A stretch of DNA of 64,000 nucleotides from CAWUFC02 sp963921335 (GTDB taxonomy: Bacteria > Pseudomonadota > Gammaproteobacteria > Pseudomonadales > Halieaceae), in the NCBI GenBank assembly GCA_963921335.3, contig CAWUFC020000001.1, positions 806,001-870,000 on the forward strand. The letters run 5' to 3'. The translations under genes and the position numbers were made by a program. The notes beneath the pieces were generated by a model. It saw only the letters and a program-made list of their open reading frames with translations. It was not told where the DNA came from and made no database searches. Every line of letters starts with the position of its first letter. Position 1 is the first letter of the stretch. This document shows positions 9,080-16,926 of this stretch, in pieces.

Positions 9080-9088
9080 CACAAACCC

Positions 9089-9111
9089 AATCCTGTCCTG
9101 CTGACAGGATT
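9089..9111 (+). terminator. Hairpin after hflC, possible weak terminator
   Basis: A perfect nine-base stem, AATCCTGTC at 9089-9097 with GACAGGATT at 9103-9111, and a five-base loop, lies 9 bases after the hflC stop. The following GTGTT is a poor U-tract, so this may be an attenuator or an mRNA-end stabiliser rather than a strong terminator. Confidence 0.45.
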
Positions 9112-9209
9112 GTGTTAGAATTCTGCAACCGTGAGGGTTGGCGTTTGACCACAAGCGACTGACTCCACGGTTTTTTTGTGCGTGCGTTTTACAGGGGGAA
9201 GCGGCAGCC

Positions 9210-9401
9210 ATGGAGGTATGGCAGAAGCTGGGCATCGCGATCGCTATGGTGTTCGTGATCGAAGGCATTATTCCGTTTTTGGCCCCGGGTCGCTGGCGCC
9301 GGATGGTGGCGACCATGGCCACCCTGGATGACCGCACCATGCGCATAATGGGCCTGGTCAGCATGCTGCTGGGGCTGGCCCTGCTGTACCTTGTGAACTG
9401 A
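9210..9401 (+). CDS. DUF2065 family inner-membrane protein (YjeT-like)
   Basis: A 63-residue, two-helix membrane protein. The ATG at 9210 is chosen because GGGGGA lies 11 bases upstream and the protein then begins with the family's MEVWQKLGIAIAMVFVIEGI helix; a second helix is LGLALLYLVN at the end. The loop has the FLAPGRWRRM segment typical of DUF2065. The gene is found between hflC and purA in many gammaproteobacteria, as yjeT is in E. coli. Its function is not known. Confidence 0.85.
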   Translation: MEVWQKLGIAIAMVFVIEGIIPFLAPGRWRRMVATMATLDDRTMRIMGLVSMLLGLALLYLVN

Positions 9402-9427
9402 TGTAGCTCGATGATTGAGACCGGACT

Positions 9428-10576
9428 ATGACAACGGTAGATCGCTGGTTATTGCCTGACGGCATTGAAGAAGTGTTGCCCCTGCCCGCCGCCAAGGTGG
9501 AGCAATTGCGCAGGCAGCTTCTCGACCTGTATGCCAGTTGGGGTTACCAGCTGGTGATTCCGCCGCTGTTGGAATTTACCGAGTCCCTGTTGATCGGCCT
9601 GGGCCGTGACATCGACCTGCTGACCTTCCGGGTCACCGATCAACTCAGCGGTCGCACCATGGGCATCAGGGCGGATATCACACCACAAGTGGCGCGCATT
9701 GATGCTCACAGCCTGCCCTCCGATCAGGTCAGCCGCTTCTGTTATGCAGGTAGCGTGCTGCACACCCGTCCAACGTCGCTGCTGGCCTCGCGCTCGCCCA
9801 TCAAACTGGGCGCGGAGCTCTACGGCGACACCAGCCTTGCCGCCGACATTGAAGTGATTTCCCTGATGCTCGAAACACTGCGCGCGGCGGGCGTGAAAGA
9901 ATTGAGCCTGGATCTCGGGCAGGTCGAGATTTACCGAAAACTACTGGCAGATGCCGGGCTGGATGATGTGCAGGAGGCAGCACTGTTCGATGCGCTGCAG
10001 CGCAAATCCCTGCCTGATCTTGAGGTTATCCTTGAAGCAGTGGCTGACCCACAGTGCCGTCAGCGCATACTGCAACTGGCAGGCACCCACGGTGACGCCA
10101 GCGTACTGGAGCAGGTCGATTACGCCGACGAAGCGGTCGCCCAGCTGCGGGATGTAGCGGCGGCCATTGGTCAGCGCTACCCCGAGGTCAATATCTATTT
10201 CGATCTGAGTGAAGTGCGTGGCTACCACTATCACACCGGTTTGGTGTTTGCTGCCTACGTGCCGGGTTTCGGCCAGGCCCTCGCCAACGGTGGCCGCTAC
10301 GATGACGTGGGAGCAGTGTTCGGTCGAGCGCGACCAGCTACCGGCTTTAACACCGACCTGAAAGCCGTGCTGGAATTGCTGGCCGCAGACCTGTCACCGC
10401 CTGACAGTCGAGCGATCAGTGCGCCCGCAGATGCTGACCCTGCCCTGTGGGCAGCGGTGGATGAATTACGCAACTCGGGGGAGGTGGTGATCACTGCCCT
10501 GGGTGAAGACACAGACAGCCGCTGCGACCGGCAGCTGCAACACATTGATGGCGAGTGGCGCGTCACACCGCTGTAA
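9428..10576 (+). CDS. hisZ: ATP phosphoribosyltransferase regulatory subunit HisZ
   Basis: A 382-residue HisRS-like protein without aminoacylation role. It forms a complex with the short catalytic HisG and confers histidine feedback on the first step of histidine synthesis. The N-terminus WLLPDGIEEVLP and the class II synthetase-like motifs (GYQLVIPPLLEFTESL, TFRVTDQLSGRTMGIRADITPQVARI, and the GLVFAAYVPGFGQALANGGRYDD motif) are clear. Its presence implies a short-form HisG elsewhere. The hisZ-purA neighbourhood is the Pseudomonas-type order and is absent from Enterobacteria. Confidence 0.93.
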   Translation: MTTVDRWLLPDGIEEVLPLPAAKVEQLRRQLLDLYASWGYQLVIPPLLEFTESLLIGLGRDIDLLTFRVTDQLSGRTMGIRADITPQVARIDAHSLPSDQVSRFCYAGSVLHTRPTSLLASRSPIKLGAELYGDTSLAADIEVISLMLETLRAAGVKELSLDLGQVEIYRKLLADAGLDDVQEAALFDALQRKSLPDLEVILEAVADPQCRQRILQLAGTHGDASVLEQVDYADEAVAQLRDVAAAIGQRYPEVNIYFDLSEVRGYHYHTGLVFAAYVPGFGQALANGGRYDDVGAVFGRARPATGFNTDLKAVLELLAADLSPPDSRAISAPADADPALWAAVDELRNSGEVVITALGEDTDSRCDRQLQHIDGEWRVTPL

Positions 10577-10601
10577 GCCGAAGACTTAGCGAGAACACAT
10601 T

Positions 10602-11897
10602 ATGAGCAGAAATGTCGTGGTGCTCGGTACCCAGTGGGGTGACGAGGGCAAAGGCAAAATTGTTGACCTGTTGACCGATCAGGCCCAGGTCGTGGTGCGA
10701 TTCCAGGGCGGTCATAACGCTGGCCACACCCTGGTGATCGAGGGTGAGAAAACCGTTCTGCACCTGATTCCGTCGGGTGTATTGCGCGACAACGTCACCT
10801 GTTTGATCGGCAATGGCGTGGTCTTGTCACCGGAAGCGCTGCTCAAAGAAATTCGCGAGCTGGAAGAGAAAGACGTGCCGGTGCGCGAACGCCTGAAGAT
10901 CAGCCCTGCATGCCCGCTGATTCTGCCTTATCACTCAGCTCTCGATCATGCCCGCGAAGCCAAGCGTGGCGATGCCAAAATTGGCACCACCGGCCGTGGC
11001 ATTGGTCCCGCTTATGAAGACAAAGTGGCTCGCCGCGGCGTGCGTCTGGGTGACATGCTCGATGCAGAGCGCTTTGCCGAAAAGCTGGCGACGGTGATGG
11101 AGTACCACAACTTTGCCCTGACCGAATACTACGGTCAGGACGCGGTGGATTTCGACAAGACCCTGGCGGATAGCCTGGAAATGGCCGAGGAGCTGCGGCC
11201 CATGGTCGCCGACGTTACCAGCATGCTGCACCAGTACCGCAGCGAGGGTGCCAATATTATGTTTGAAGGCGCCCAGGGTTCGCTGCTGGATATTGACCAC
11301 GGCACCTATCCCTTTGTGACCTCATCCAACACCACTGCCGGCGGCACCGCCACAGGCAGTGGCTTCGGTCCCCTCTACCTGGACTATGTGCTGGGTATTA
11401 CCAAGGCCTATACCACGCGGGTGGGTTCAGGGCCGTTTCCGACCGAGTTGTTTGACAGTACCGGCGAGCATCTCGCCAAGCGCGGCCACGAGTTTGGTGC
11501 CACCACCGGTCGGCCCCGCCGCTGTGGCTGGTTTGATGCGGTTGCCCTGCGCAATGCCGTGCAGATCAACAGCGTGTCGGGCCTGTGCCTGACCAAGCTG
11601 GACGTGCTGGACGGCCTGGAGACCATCCAGATCTGTGTGGGCTACCAGAACGCCAATGGTGAGTCGGTTCCCAACCCGGTGGATAGCGACGACTATGAAG
11701 GCCTGGTGCCGGTTTACGAAGAAGTGGCCGGCTGGAGTGATTCCACAATTGGCGCCAAGAGTGTCGACGATTTGCCAGCTAATGCCCAGGCCTATATCCA
11801 GCGTATTGAGCAGGTGGTTGGCGCGCCGATCGATGTGATTTCCACAGGTCCTGACCGCGTCGAGACCATCGTACTGAGGCACCCCTTCACCGGGTAA
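10602..11897 (+). CDS. purA: Adenylosuccinate synthetase
   Basis: A 431-residue enzyme that condenses IMP and aspartate with GTP in AMP synthesis. Diagnostic segments are all present: the N-terminal GTQWGDEGKGKIVD loop with catalytic Asp13, the GHNAGHT His41 motif, IGTTGRGIGPAYEDK, the FEGAQGSLLDIDHGTYPFVTSSN run (quoted only in part in the family) and the GRPRRCGWFDAV IMP-binding segment. Length and ends are standard. The AACACATT leader provides only a weak ribosome site (AGCGAGA). Confidence 0.97.
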   Translation: MSRNVVVLGTQWGDEGKGKIVDLLTDQAQVVVRFQGGHNAGHTLVIEGEKTVLHLIPSGVLRDNVTCLIGNGVVLSPEALLKEIRELEEKDVPVRERLKISPACPLILPYHSALDHAREAKRGDAKIGTTGRGIGPAYEDKVARRGVRLGDMLDAERFAEKLATVMEYHNFALTEYYGQDAVDFDKTLADSLEMAEELRPMVADVTSMLHQYRSEGANIMFEGAQGSLLDIDHGTYPFVTSSNTTAGGTATGSGFGPLYLDYVLGITKAYTTRVGSGPFPTELFDSTGEHLAKRGHEFGATTGRPRRCGWFDAVALRNAVQINSVSGLCLTKLDVLDGLETIQICVGYQNANGESVPNPVDSDDYEGLVPVYEEVAGWSDSTIGAKSVDDLPANAQAYIQRIEQVVGAPIDVISTGPDRVETIVLRHPFTG

Positions 11898-11968
11898 ACA
11901 GGCCTGCTGACATCGCGCTGGAGACTGCGGGATGATGGCTTGGGCCTAATTGTCTATGCTTTAAATGC

Positions 11969-13780
11969 ATGTCCAGATATCTTGCTACTGCGCTGGTCAC
12001 AGCGCTGCTGTTCAGTTTGCCCCTGGCATCACCGAGCCGGGCGGGGGACTTTCATATCCAGTCTTTGGATGAGCTGGTCGATATTTCCGGCGCCTGGCGT
12101 TTTCAGGCCGGTGATGACATGGCCTGGGCGTCTCCCGATTACAACGACAACCCCTGGCCAAGCCTGATGGTGCCGCGTGACTGGCGCAAGCAGGGTTATG
12201 GTGACCTCTACGGCTATGGCTGGTATCGCCTGAAGCTCCGATTTGATCTCAAAAACGAAGCGCTGGTCTCCAGGCTGGGGCGCCTGGCGCTGCGGCTGGG
12301 TAAGATCCAGAGCGCCTACGAGGTGTATGCCGGTGGGCAGTTACTGGGCAAGGTCGGGGCCTTTCCACCGCGGCACGAAGTGGTTTATGACCGTATGGTG
12401 AACTACTCCATCCCGCCGGATGCGATCGATGAGAGCGGCTTGCTGGTGATTGCTATTCGGGTGTGGCGCGAGGAGCTGATCTGCGAGTGTGCCGAGGGCG
12501 GTTTCTACGAGGGGGATGCCCTCGTCGGCACGATTGATCAGCTGCAGAATTACTCAGGTGGCCGCGAACTTCCCTCCCTGGTTCTGGGCCTGCTGTACCT
12601 GGTGATCGGCGTTTATCACCTGTATCTGTTTGGCCGTAATCATAACCTGCGTCAGTATCTCTGGTTTGGGCTGCTGACCTTCGCGGTAGGCATCTATGTG
12701 ATTTGGGTCAGCCAGTGGAAGCACTACATTGACCTGCCTTTCCTGTGGCACAAGAAAATTGAGTACGCCGTGCTCTACATTACGCCCATGCTGGGGCTGT
12801 CGATGGTGTGGCGCCTGATTGAATATCGTCCGGCCACCTGGATGCGGTGGTATCAGGCCATTTTTGCCTTGCTCACCGTGGTTGTGTTGCTCGTGCCCAA
12901 CCACTCTGTGAACTATCTGACCCTCGATCTGTGGCAGCTGCTGGCGGTGCCAGTGATGCTGGGCCTGGTGGGTCAGCTAATGTGGTATGCCATGAGCGGT
13001 AATCGGGAGGCCAGAACCCTGCTCATAGGCATGGCCCTGTTTGTGGCAACCGCCATCAACGATATCCTGATTACCCAGGCCCTGGTAGACACTCCGCGTA
13101 TGGTCTCCTATGGCTTCGCCGCTATGATCATGTCGATGGCAGTGTCCCTCGCCACCCACTACACCGCACTATACGACCGGCTCGAATCCGAGGTGGCTGA
13201 GCGAACTCGAGAGTTAATTGATGCGAACTCCAGGTTGCTGGAGGCAGCTCGGGTGGACGTGCTGACTGGTTTGCTAAATCGCCGTGGATTTTCGGAGCGC
13301 GCCGAGGAAGAGATCCTGCGTGCTCGGCGCACCCGCCGAGGTTTTGCGTTAATGATCGCCGACATTGATAAGTTTAAAGACGTCAATGACCGCTACGGTC
13401 ATGCGGCCGGCGATCATGTTTTGCGAGAGGTTGCCGATACGCTGTCCTCGCAGCTGCGCGACATTGATGTGATTGCCCGTTGGGGTGGTGAAGAGTATGT
13501 GCTGCTGCTGCCAGAGACAGGTATTGAGGGTGCCGCGGTGCTTGCTGAGAAGCTCAGGCTATTAATTGAGCGCCACCGGATCGAATTCAATCAGCACAAT
13601 ATGCATGTCACGATGACCTTTGGCGTGGCCGCTTATGAATTATCCATGACCCTGGACGATTGTCTTGCGCTGGCTGATCAGGCTTTGTATGCCGGCAAGA
13701 CGAGTGGGCGTAACACGGTAGAAATAGAGCGCGGTCACAGGCCGGTTGGCCGCTGGGCTCTGCCGGAAGAACCGGCTTAG
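11969..13780 (+). CDS. Membrane diguanylate cyclase with extracytoplasmic beta-sandwich sensor and 7-TM (DISM-like) module
   Basis: A 603-residue protein. A signal peptide (about 1-25) is followed by a periplasmic carbohydrate-binding-like beta-sandwich (about 26-190, from GAWRFQAGDD to VWREELICECAEGG). About seven hydrophobic segments follow (from LPSLVLGLLYLVIGVYHLYLF to about 400), then a short coiled coil (ESEVAERTRELIDANSRLLEAA) and a GGDEF domain from about 430. The catalytic signature reads GGEEY and an inhibitory-site RxxD (RDID) sits just before it, so an active, product-inhibited cyclase making c-di-GMP is expected. No EAL domain is present. The signal it senses is unknown; the fold suggests a sugar or a polymer. 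It starts the accessory block after purA. Confidence 0.85.
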   Translation: MSRYLATALVTALLFSLPLASPSRAGDFHIQSLDELVDISGAWRFQAGDDMAWASPDYNDNPWPSLMVPRDWRKQGYGDLYGYGWYRLKLRFDLKNEALVSRLGRLALRLGKIQSAYEVYAGGQLLGKVGAFPPRHEVVYDRMVNYSIPPDAIDESGLLVIAIRVWREELICECAEGGFYEGDALVGTIDQLQNYSGGRELPSLVLGLLYLVIGVYHLYLFGRNHNLRQYLWFGLLTFAVGIYVIWVSQWKHYIDLPFLWHKKIEYAVLYITPMLGLSMVWRLIEYRPATWMRWYQAIFALLTVVVLLVPNHSVNYLTLDLWQLLAVPVMLGLVGQLMWYAMSGNREARTLLIGMALFVATAINDILITQALVDTPRMVSYGFAAMIMSMAVSLATHYTALYDRLESEVAERTRELIDANSRLLEAARVDVLTGLLNRRGFSERAEEEILRARRTRRGFALMIADIDKFKDVNDRYGHAAGDHVLREVADTLSSQLRDIDVIARWGGEEYVLLLPETGIEGAAVLAEKLRLLIERHRIEFNQHNMHVTMTFGVAAYELSMTLDDCLALADQALYAGKTSGRNTVEIERGHRPVGRWALPEEPA

Positions 13781-13901
13781 CTTCAGCGATTGACCGGATA
13801 TGCGCAAAAGTCCTGTGGCACACTGTTGAGTCTGGACTAGACTGAAAGCAGTAAGAATCAGGACGGTTCTTGTTAAGCGTCAGATGCAAAAGGAGTTGCA
13901 C

Positions 13902-14252
13902 ATGACAATCGAATACCAGGGCGGCATTCGCCGCAAAATTCTAAGATTATTGCTGTCCAGACCACTGTCTGAGTTGAACGCAGCCTCGGTGGCGCGCGAG
14001 CTTGGCGTCAGCGAATCGACCATGCGCCGACGGCTGCGTGCAGAGGGTTGCAGCTACCAGCAGTTGCTGGATGAGGTGCGACGTTTTCGCTGTGATCAGC
14101 TCATGCGCATTCCTCGTGTTGGTGGCAAGTGGATCGCCGCTGAACTGGGCTTTCAGCAAACCAATAGTTTTTACCGTGCTTTCAGCAGCTGGACTGGCAT
14201 TCCCTGGCGCGAGTACAAGCGCGCCTGCGCCGGCATCGCTCAAGTTCAGTAA
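13902..14252 (+). CDS. Stand-alone AraC-type DNA-binding protein
   Basis: A 116-residue protein made only of an AraC/XylS-type double helix-turn-helix, without a ligand-binding domain. The ATG at 13902 is preferred over that at 13884 because AAAGGAG lies just upstream. The first HTH includes ASVARELGVSESTMRRRLRAEG (the SxSTLRRxL family motif) and the second includes IAAELGFQQTNSFYRAFSSWTG with the family's FRRWTGxxPxxYR-like end (SWTGIPWREYK). It most resembles the C-terminal domain of OruR/ArgR-like AraC regulators. A truncated derivative or a small constitutive regulator are both possible; the target is unknown. Confidence 0.75.
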   Translation: MTIEYQGGIRRKILRLLLSRPLSELNAASVARELGVSESTMRRRLRAEGCSYQQLLDEVRRFRCDQLMRIPRVGGKWIAAELGFQQTNSFYRAFSSWTGIPWREYKRACAGIAQVQ

Positions 14253-14302
14253 AGCGGTTATCGCGGTTATACTCGGATGGCGTATTGTTCGAGGGGATCG
14301 CT

Positions 14303-14899
14303 ATGGATATTTCCACCATCGTGTTCTGGTTGGTGCTGCTGGGTCTGGTGGGCTATGTCATCAGTATTTACAACACCCTGGTCACCCTGAAAAACCGCTA
14401 CCAGAATGCATTTGCCCAAATTGAAGTACAGCTGAAGCGGCGCTATGACCTGATTCCAAATTTGGTGGAGGTTGCCAAGGGATACATGGCTCACGAGCGC
14501 GAAACCCTCGAGGCGGTGGTTAAGGCCCGCAACAATGCGGCGGCGGCATTGGAGGCGATTTCCAAATCCGGCGCCGGTGGTTCTGAGATGGGCACACTGT
14601 CGGTAGCAGAGGGTGCTTTGGGTAAGGCCCTGGGTTCCCTCAACGTCACCATGGAGGCCTACCCTGATCTCAAGGCCAGCGAGAACATGAATCAGTTGAG
14701 TGAACAGCTCACCACCACTGAAAACAGGGTAGCGTTTTCGCGTCAGGGTTATAACGATGCCGTGACTGCCTATAACATCTACCGTCAGAGCTTCCCGCCA
14801 GTGTTTTTTGCCAGCAAGTTCGGTCATCCCTCGGACGCTGAATTGCTAGAGTTTGAAGATTCTGCCGAGATACAGGCCGCGCCCAAGGTGTCGTTCTAG
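14303..14899 (+). CDS. LemA family membrane protein
   Basis: A 198-residue protein with one N-terminal membrane segment (STIVFWLVLLGLVGYVISIY) and a helical cytoplasmic or periplasmic domain. The LemA signature is clear: NTLVTLKNRYQNAFAQIEVQLKRRYDLIPNLVEVAKGYMAHE, and the C-terminal SRQGYNDAVTAYNIYRQSFP segment. The ATG at 14303 follows GAGGGGA at good spacing. The molecular role of LemA proteins is unresolved. It is paired with the downstream M48 peptidase, a pairing seen in many bacteria (lemA next to htpX-like genes). Confidence 0.87.
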   Translation: MDISTIVFWLVLLGLVGYVISIYNTLVTLKNRYQNAFAQIEVQLKRRYDLIPNLVEVAKGYMAHERETLEAVVKARNNAAAALEAISKSGAGGSEMGTLSVAEGALGKALGSLNVTMEAYPDLKASENMNQLSEQLTTTENRVAFSRQGYNDAVTAYNIYRQSFPPVFFASKFGHPSDAELLEFEDSAEIQAAPKVSF

Positions 14900-14914
14900 G
14901 CCCGGGGACCCCCT

Positions 14915-16894
14915 TTGGATTTTTACTCTGAGCAGGACAGTGCGCGGCGCAACACGCGCCTGCTGGTCATCCTGTTTATTTGCGCGGTACTCGTGCTCAT
15001 CGGTATCACCAATGTCTTGATAGCAGCACTGCTTTTTTTTGGCGCTACCGCCGGCCTGCCTTTTGCCGATGCTGAAACCATTCACAGCTTTCTAGCTGGA
15101 TTCAGTTTGGAGACCTTTGCCTGGGTCAGCCTCGGTGTGCTCAGCACAATCTTCCTGGTGGTGGTGTTCAAATGGGCTCAACTGGCTGCTGGCGGCAAAG
15201 CTGTCGCAGAGAGTATGGGTGGCACCCGCATCATTCCACAGACCGAGGATGATGCTGAAAAGCGCTGTCTCAACGTGGTGGAAGAGATGGCGCTGGCCGC
15301 GGGGCTGCCGGTACCACCGGTTTATCTGATGGCGGGAGAGCGGGGCATCAACGCCTTCGCCGCGGGCATTTCGCCGTCAGATGCGGTGATTGGTGTTACC
15401 CAGGGTAGCCTAGATCGGTTTAACCGGGAGCAGCTTCAGGGGGTGGTGGCCCACGAGTTCAGTCACATCCTCAATGGCGATATGCGTTTGAATATTCGTC
15501 TTGCGGCCTTGCTGAAAGGCATTACTTTTATCGGTGACATCGGCGAGGCCATTGTTCGCGGTGGCCGCCGTCGCCATGGTTATAGCTCCCGCAATCGCAT
15601 GCCTGCACAGGCATTGGCTATAGGCCTCGCGCTCTGGGTGATCGGCTGGCTTGGCGGTTTGTTTGCCGGGTTTATCAAGGCCGCCATTAGCCGACAAAAA
15701 GAGTATCTCGCAGATGCTTCCGCCGTGCAGTTTACCCGTAACCCCCAGGGGGTGGCGGATGCCTTAAAAGTCATTGGCGGGCATGTGCCGGGCAGTTTTG
15801 TGGTGGCGTCTCGCGCCAATGAACTGAGCCACATTTTCTTTGGCCAGATCGCCGATTCCCTGTGGCAGGTTTTCTCCACTCACCCACCCCTGCCGGACCG
15901 CATCCGGCGGATCGAGCCCAACTGGGACGGTCAGTTTATTCAGCAAACCCGAGAGCAGAGTTACCAGGGCACTCCTCTGGACCAGGATCGCAAGGCTGTG
16001 GCAGAGCGTGCGGCGAAGCTGGCCACAGCAGCAACCATAGCTGGGTCGGTGCTGGGTGCAGAGGCTGAGCAGCAGGTGCACGCGTCTTTGGAGGATGCCG
16101 ACTTTGCCGATGTGCCTATAAATCCCCAGATGGAAATTGGCGCTGCTCTGCGAGAGCATGCTCATGACCCACTGGGTGCCAATGCCATCCTCTATGCGCT
16201 GCTGTTAAGTCACAATGCCGATACCATGGCCAGGCAGCTGGAGCTGGTTGCGGAGACGGGCGTAGTGGGTTTGCAGACCACGGTGCTGCAGCTGCAGCCA
16301 CAGGTGCATAGTCTGCCGGTGCAACTGCGATTGCCGCTGCTGGAAATGTCATTGCCCGCATTGAAGTGTATGTCCGCGCCTCAGTACCGCGTGTTTAAGC
16401 GAACCCTGTTGCAGCTGGCCCAGGCCGATCGCGAAATCAGCCTGTATGAATGGTGCGTGTACCAGGTAGCCCGACATTACCTGGACCCTGAGTATGTGCA
16501 GGTGAAGCCCAGTAAACCGCGCTATCGCAAGGTGGTAAATGTGCGCGCTCAGTATCGCACCGTATTGTCTGTGCTGGCCTGGCAGGGGCATGCCGAGGAG
16601 ACAGATCGGGAACGGGCTTTCCAGCGCGGTGCAGAAGCGGTTGAGTTGCGCGACCTGAGCCTGCGGCCTCTGGAGGACTGCACTGTCACCGCCTTTAGCA
16701 AGGCCGTGCACGAAATGGCTGACTGTTATCCGCTGCTTAAGCCGCGCCTGCTGAAAGGCATGGCGGCCTGTGCGGCCCACGATGGCCAGCTGCAACCCGT
16801 TGAAGTATTAGTGAGTGTGGCTGCGGTCATGGATTGCCCGGTGCCCGCCAGCATTCGCCTGGAGGCCGCTTCCTCGAATAACGGGGATTATTGA
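14915..16894 (+). CDS. M48 family membrane metallopeptidase with long C-terminal extension
   Basis: A 659-residue protein. Two N-terminal membrane segments (about 16-46 and 65-90) precede a zinc peptidase of the M48 family with HEFSH (VVAHEFSHILNGDM, about residues 176-189) and the downstream EYLADASAVQFTRNP glutamate motif; another hydrophobic hairpin (ALAIGLALWVIGWLGGLFAGF) lies between them. The last 300 or so residues are an alpha-helical extension not found in HtpX (about 290 residues), so this is a distinct subfamily. The start is a TTG at 14915 after GGGGA, and no better start exists. It lies 15 bases after lemA, so they are probably co-transcribed. Confidence 0.83.
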   Translation: MDFYSEQDSARRNTRLLVILFICAVLVLIGITNVLIAALLFFGATAGLPFADAETIHSFLAGFSLETFAWVSLGVLSTIFLVVVFKWAQLAAGGKAVAESMGGTRIIPQTEDDAEKRCLNVVEEMALAAGLPVPPVYLMAGERGINAFAAGISPSDAVIGVTQGSLDRFNREQLQGVVAHEFSHILNGDMRLNIRLAALLKGITFIGDIGEAIVRGGRRRHGYSSRNRMPAQALAIGLALWVIGWLGGLFAGFIKAAISRQKEYLADASAVQFTRNPQGVADALKVIGGHVPGSFVVASRANELSHIFFGQIADSLWQVFSTHPPLPDRIRRIEPNWDGQFIQQTREQSYQGTPLDQDRKAVAERAAKLATAATIAGSVLGAEAEQQVHASLEDADFADVPINPQMEIGAALREHAHDPLGANAILYALLLSHNADTMARQLELVAETGVVGLQTTVLQLQPQVHSLPVQLRLPLLEMSLPALKCMSAPQYRVFKRTLLQLAQADREISLYEWCVYQVARHYLDPEYVQVKPSKPRYRKVVNVRAQYRTVLSVLAWQGHAEETDRERAFQRGAEAVELRDLSLRPLEDCTVTAFSKAVHEMADCYPLLKPRLLKGMAACAAHDGQLQPVEVLVSVAAVMDCPVPASIRLEAASSNNGDY

Positions 16895-16895
16895 A

Positions 16896-16911
16896 AAGGG
16901 CTCTGACCCCT
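16896..16911. repeat. REP-like half element between M48 gene and aldolase-dehydrogenase gene
   Basis: AAGGGCTCTGACCCCT spans the 32-base gap after the M48 stop. CTCTGACCCC (16901-16910) is identical to the 3' arm end of the complete palindromes at 53544-53590 and 60491-60540. Only one arm is present, so it reads as a decayed or partial copy. Confidence 0.45.
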
Positions 16912-16926
16912 AAAATTAAGGAAATC

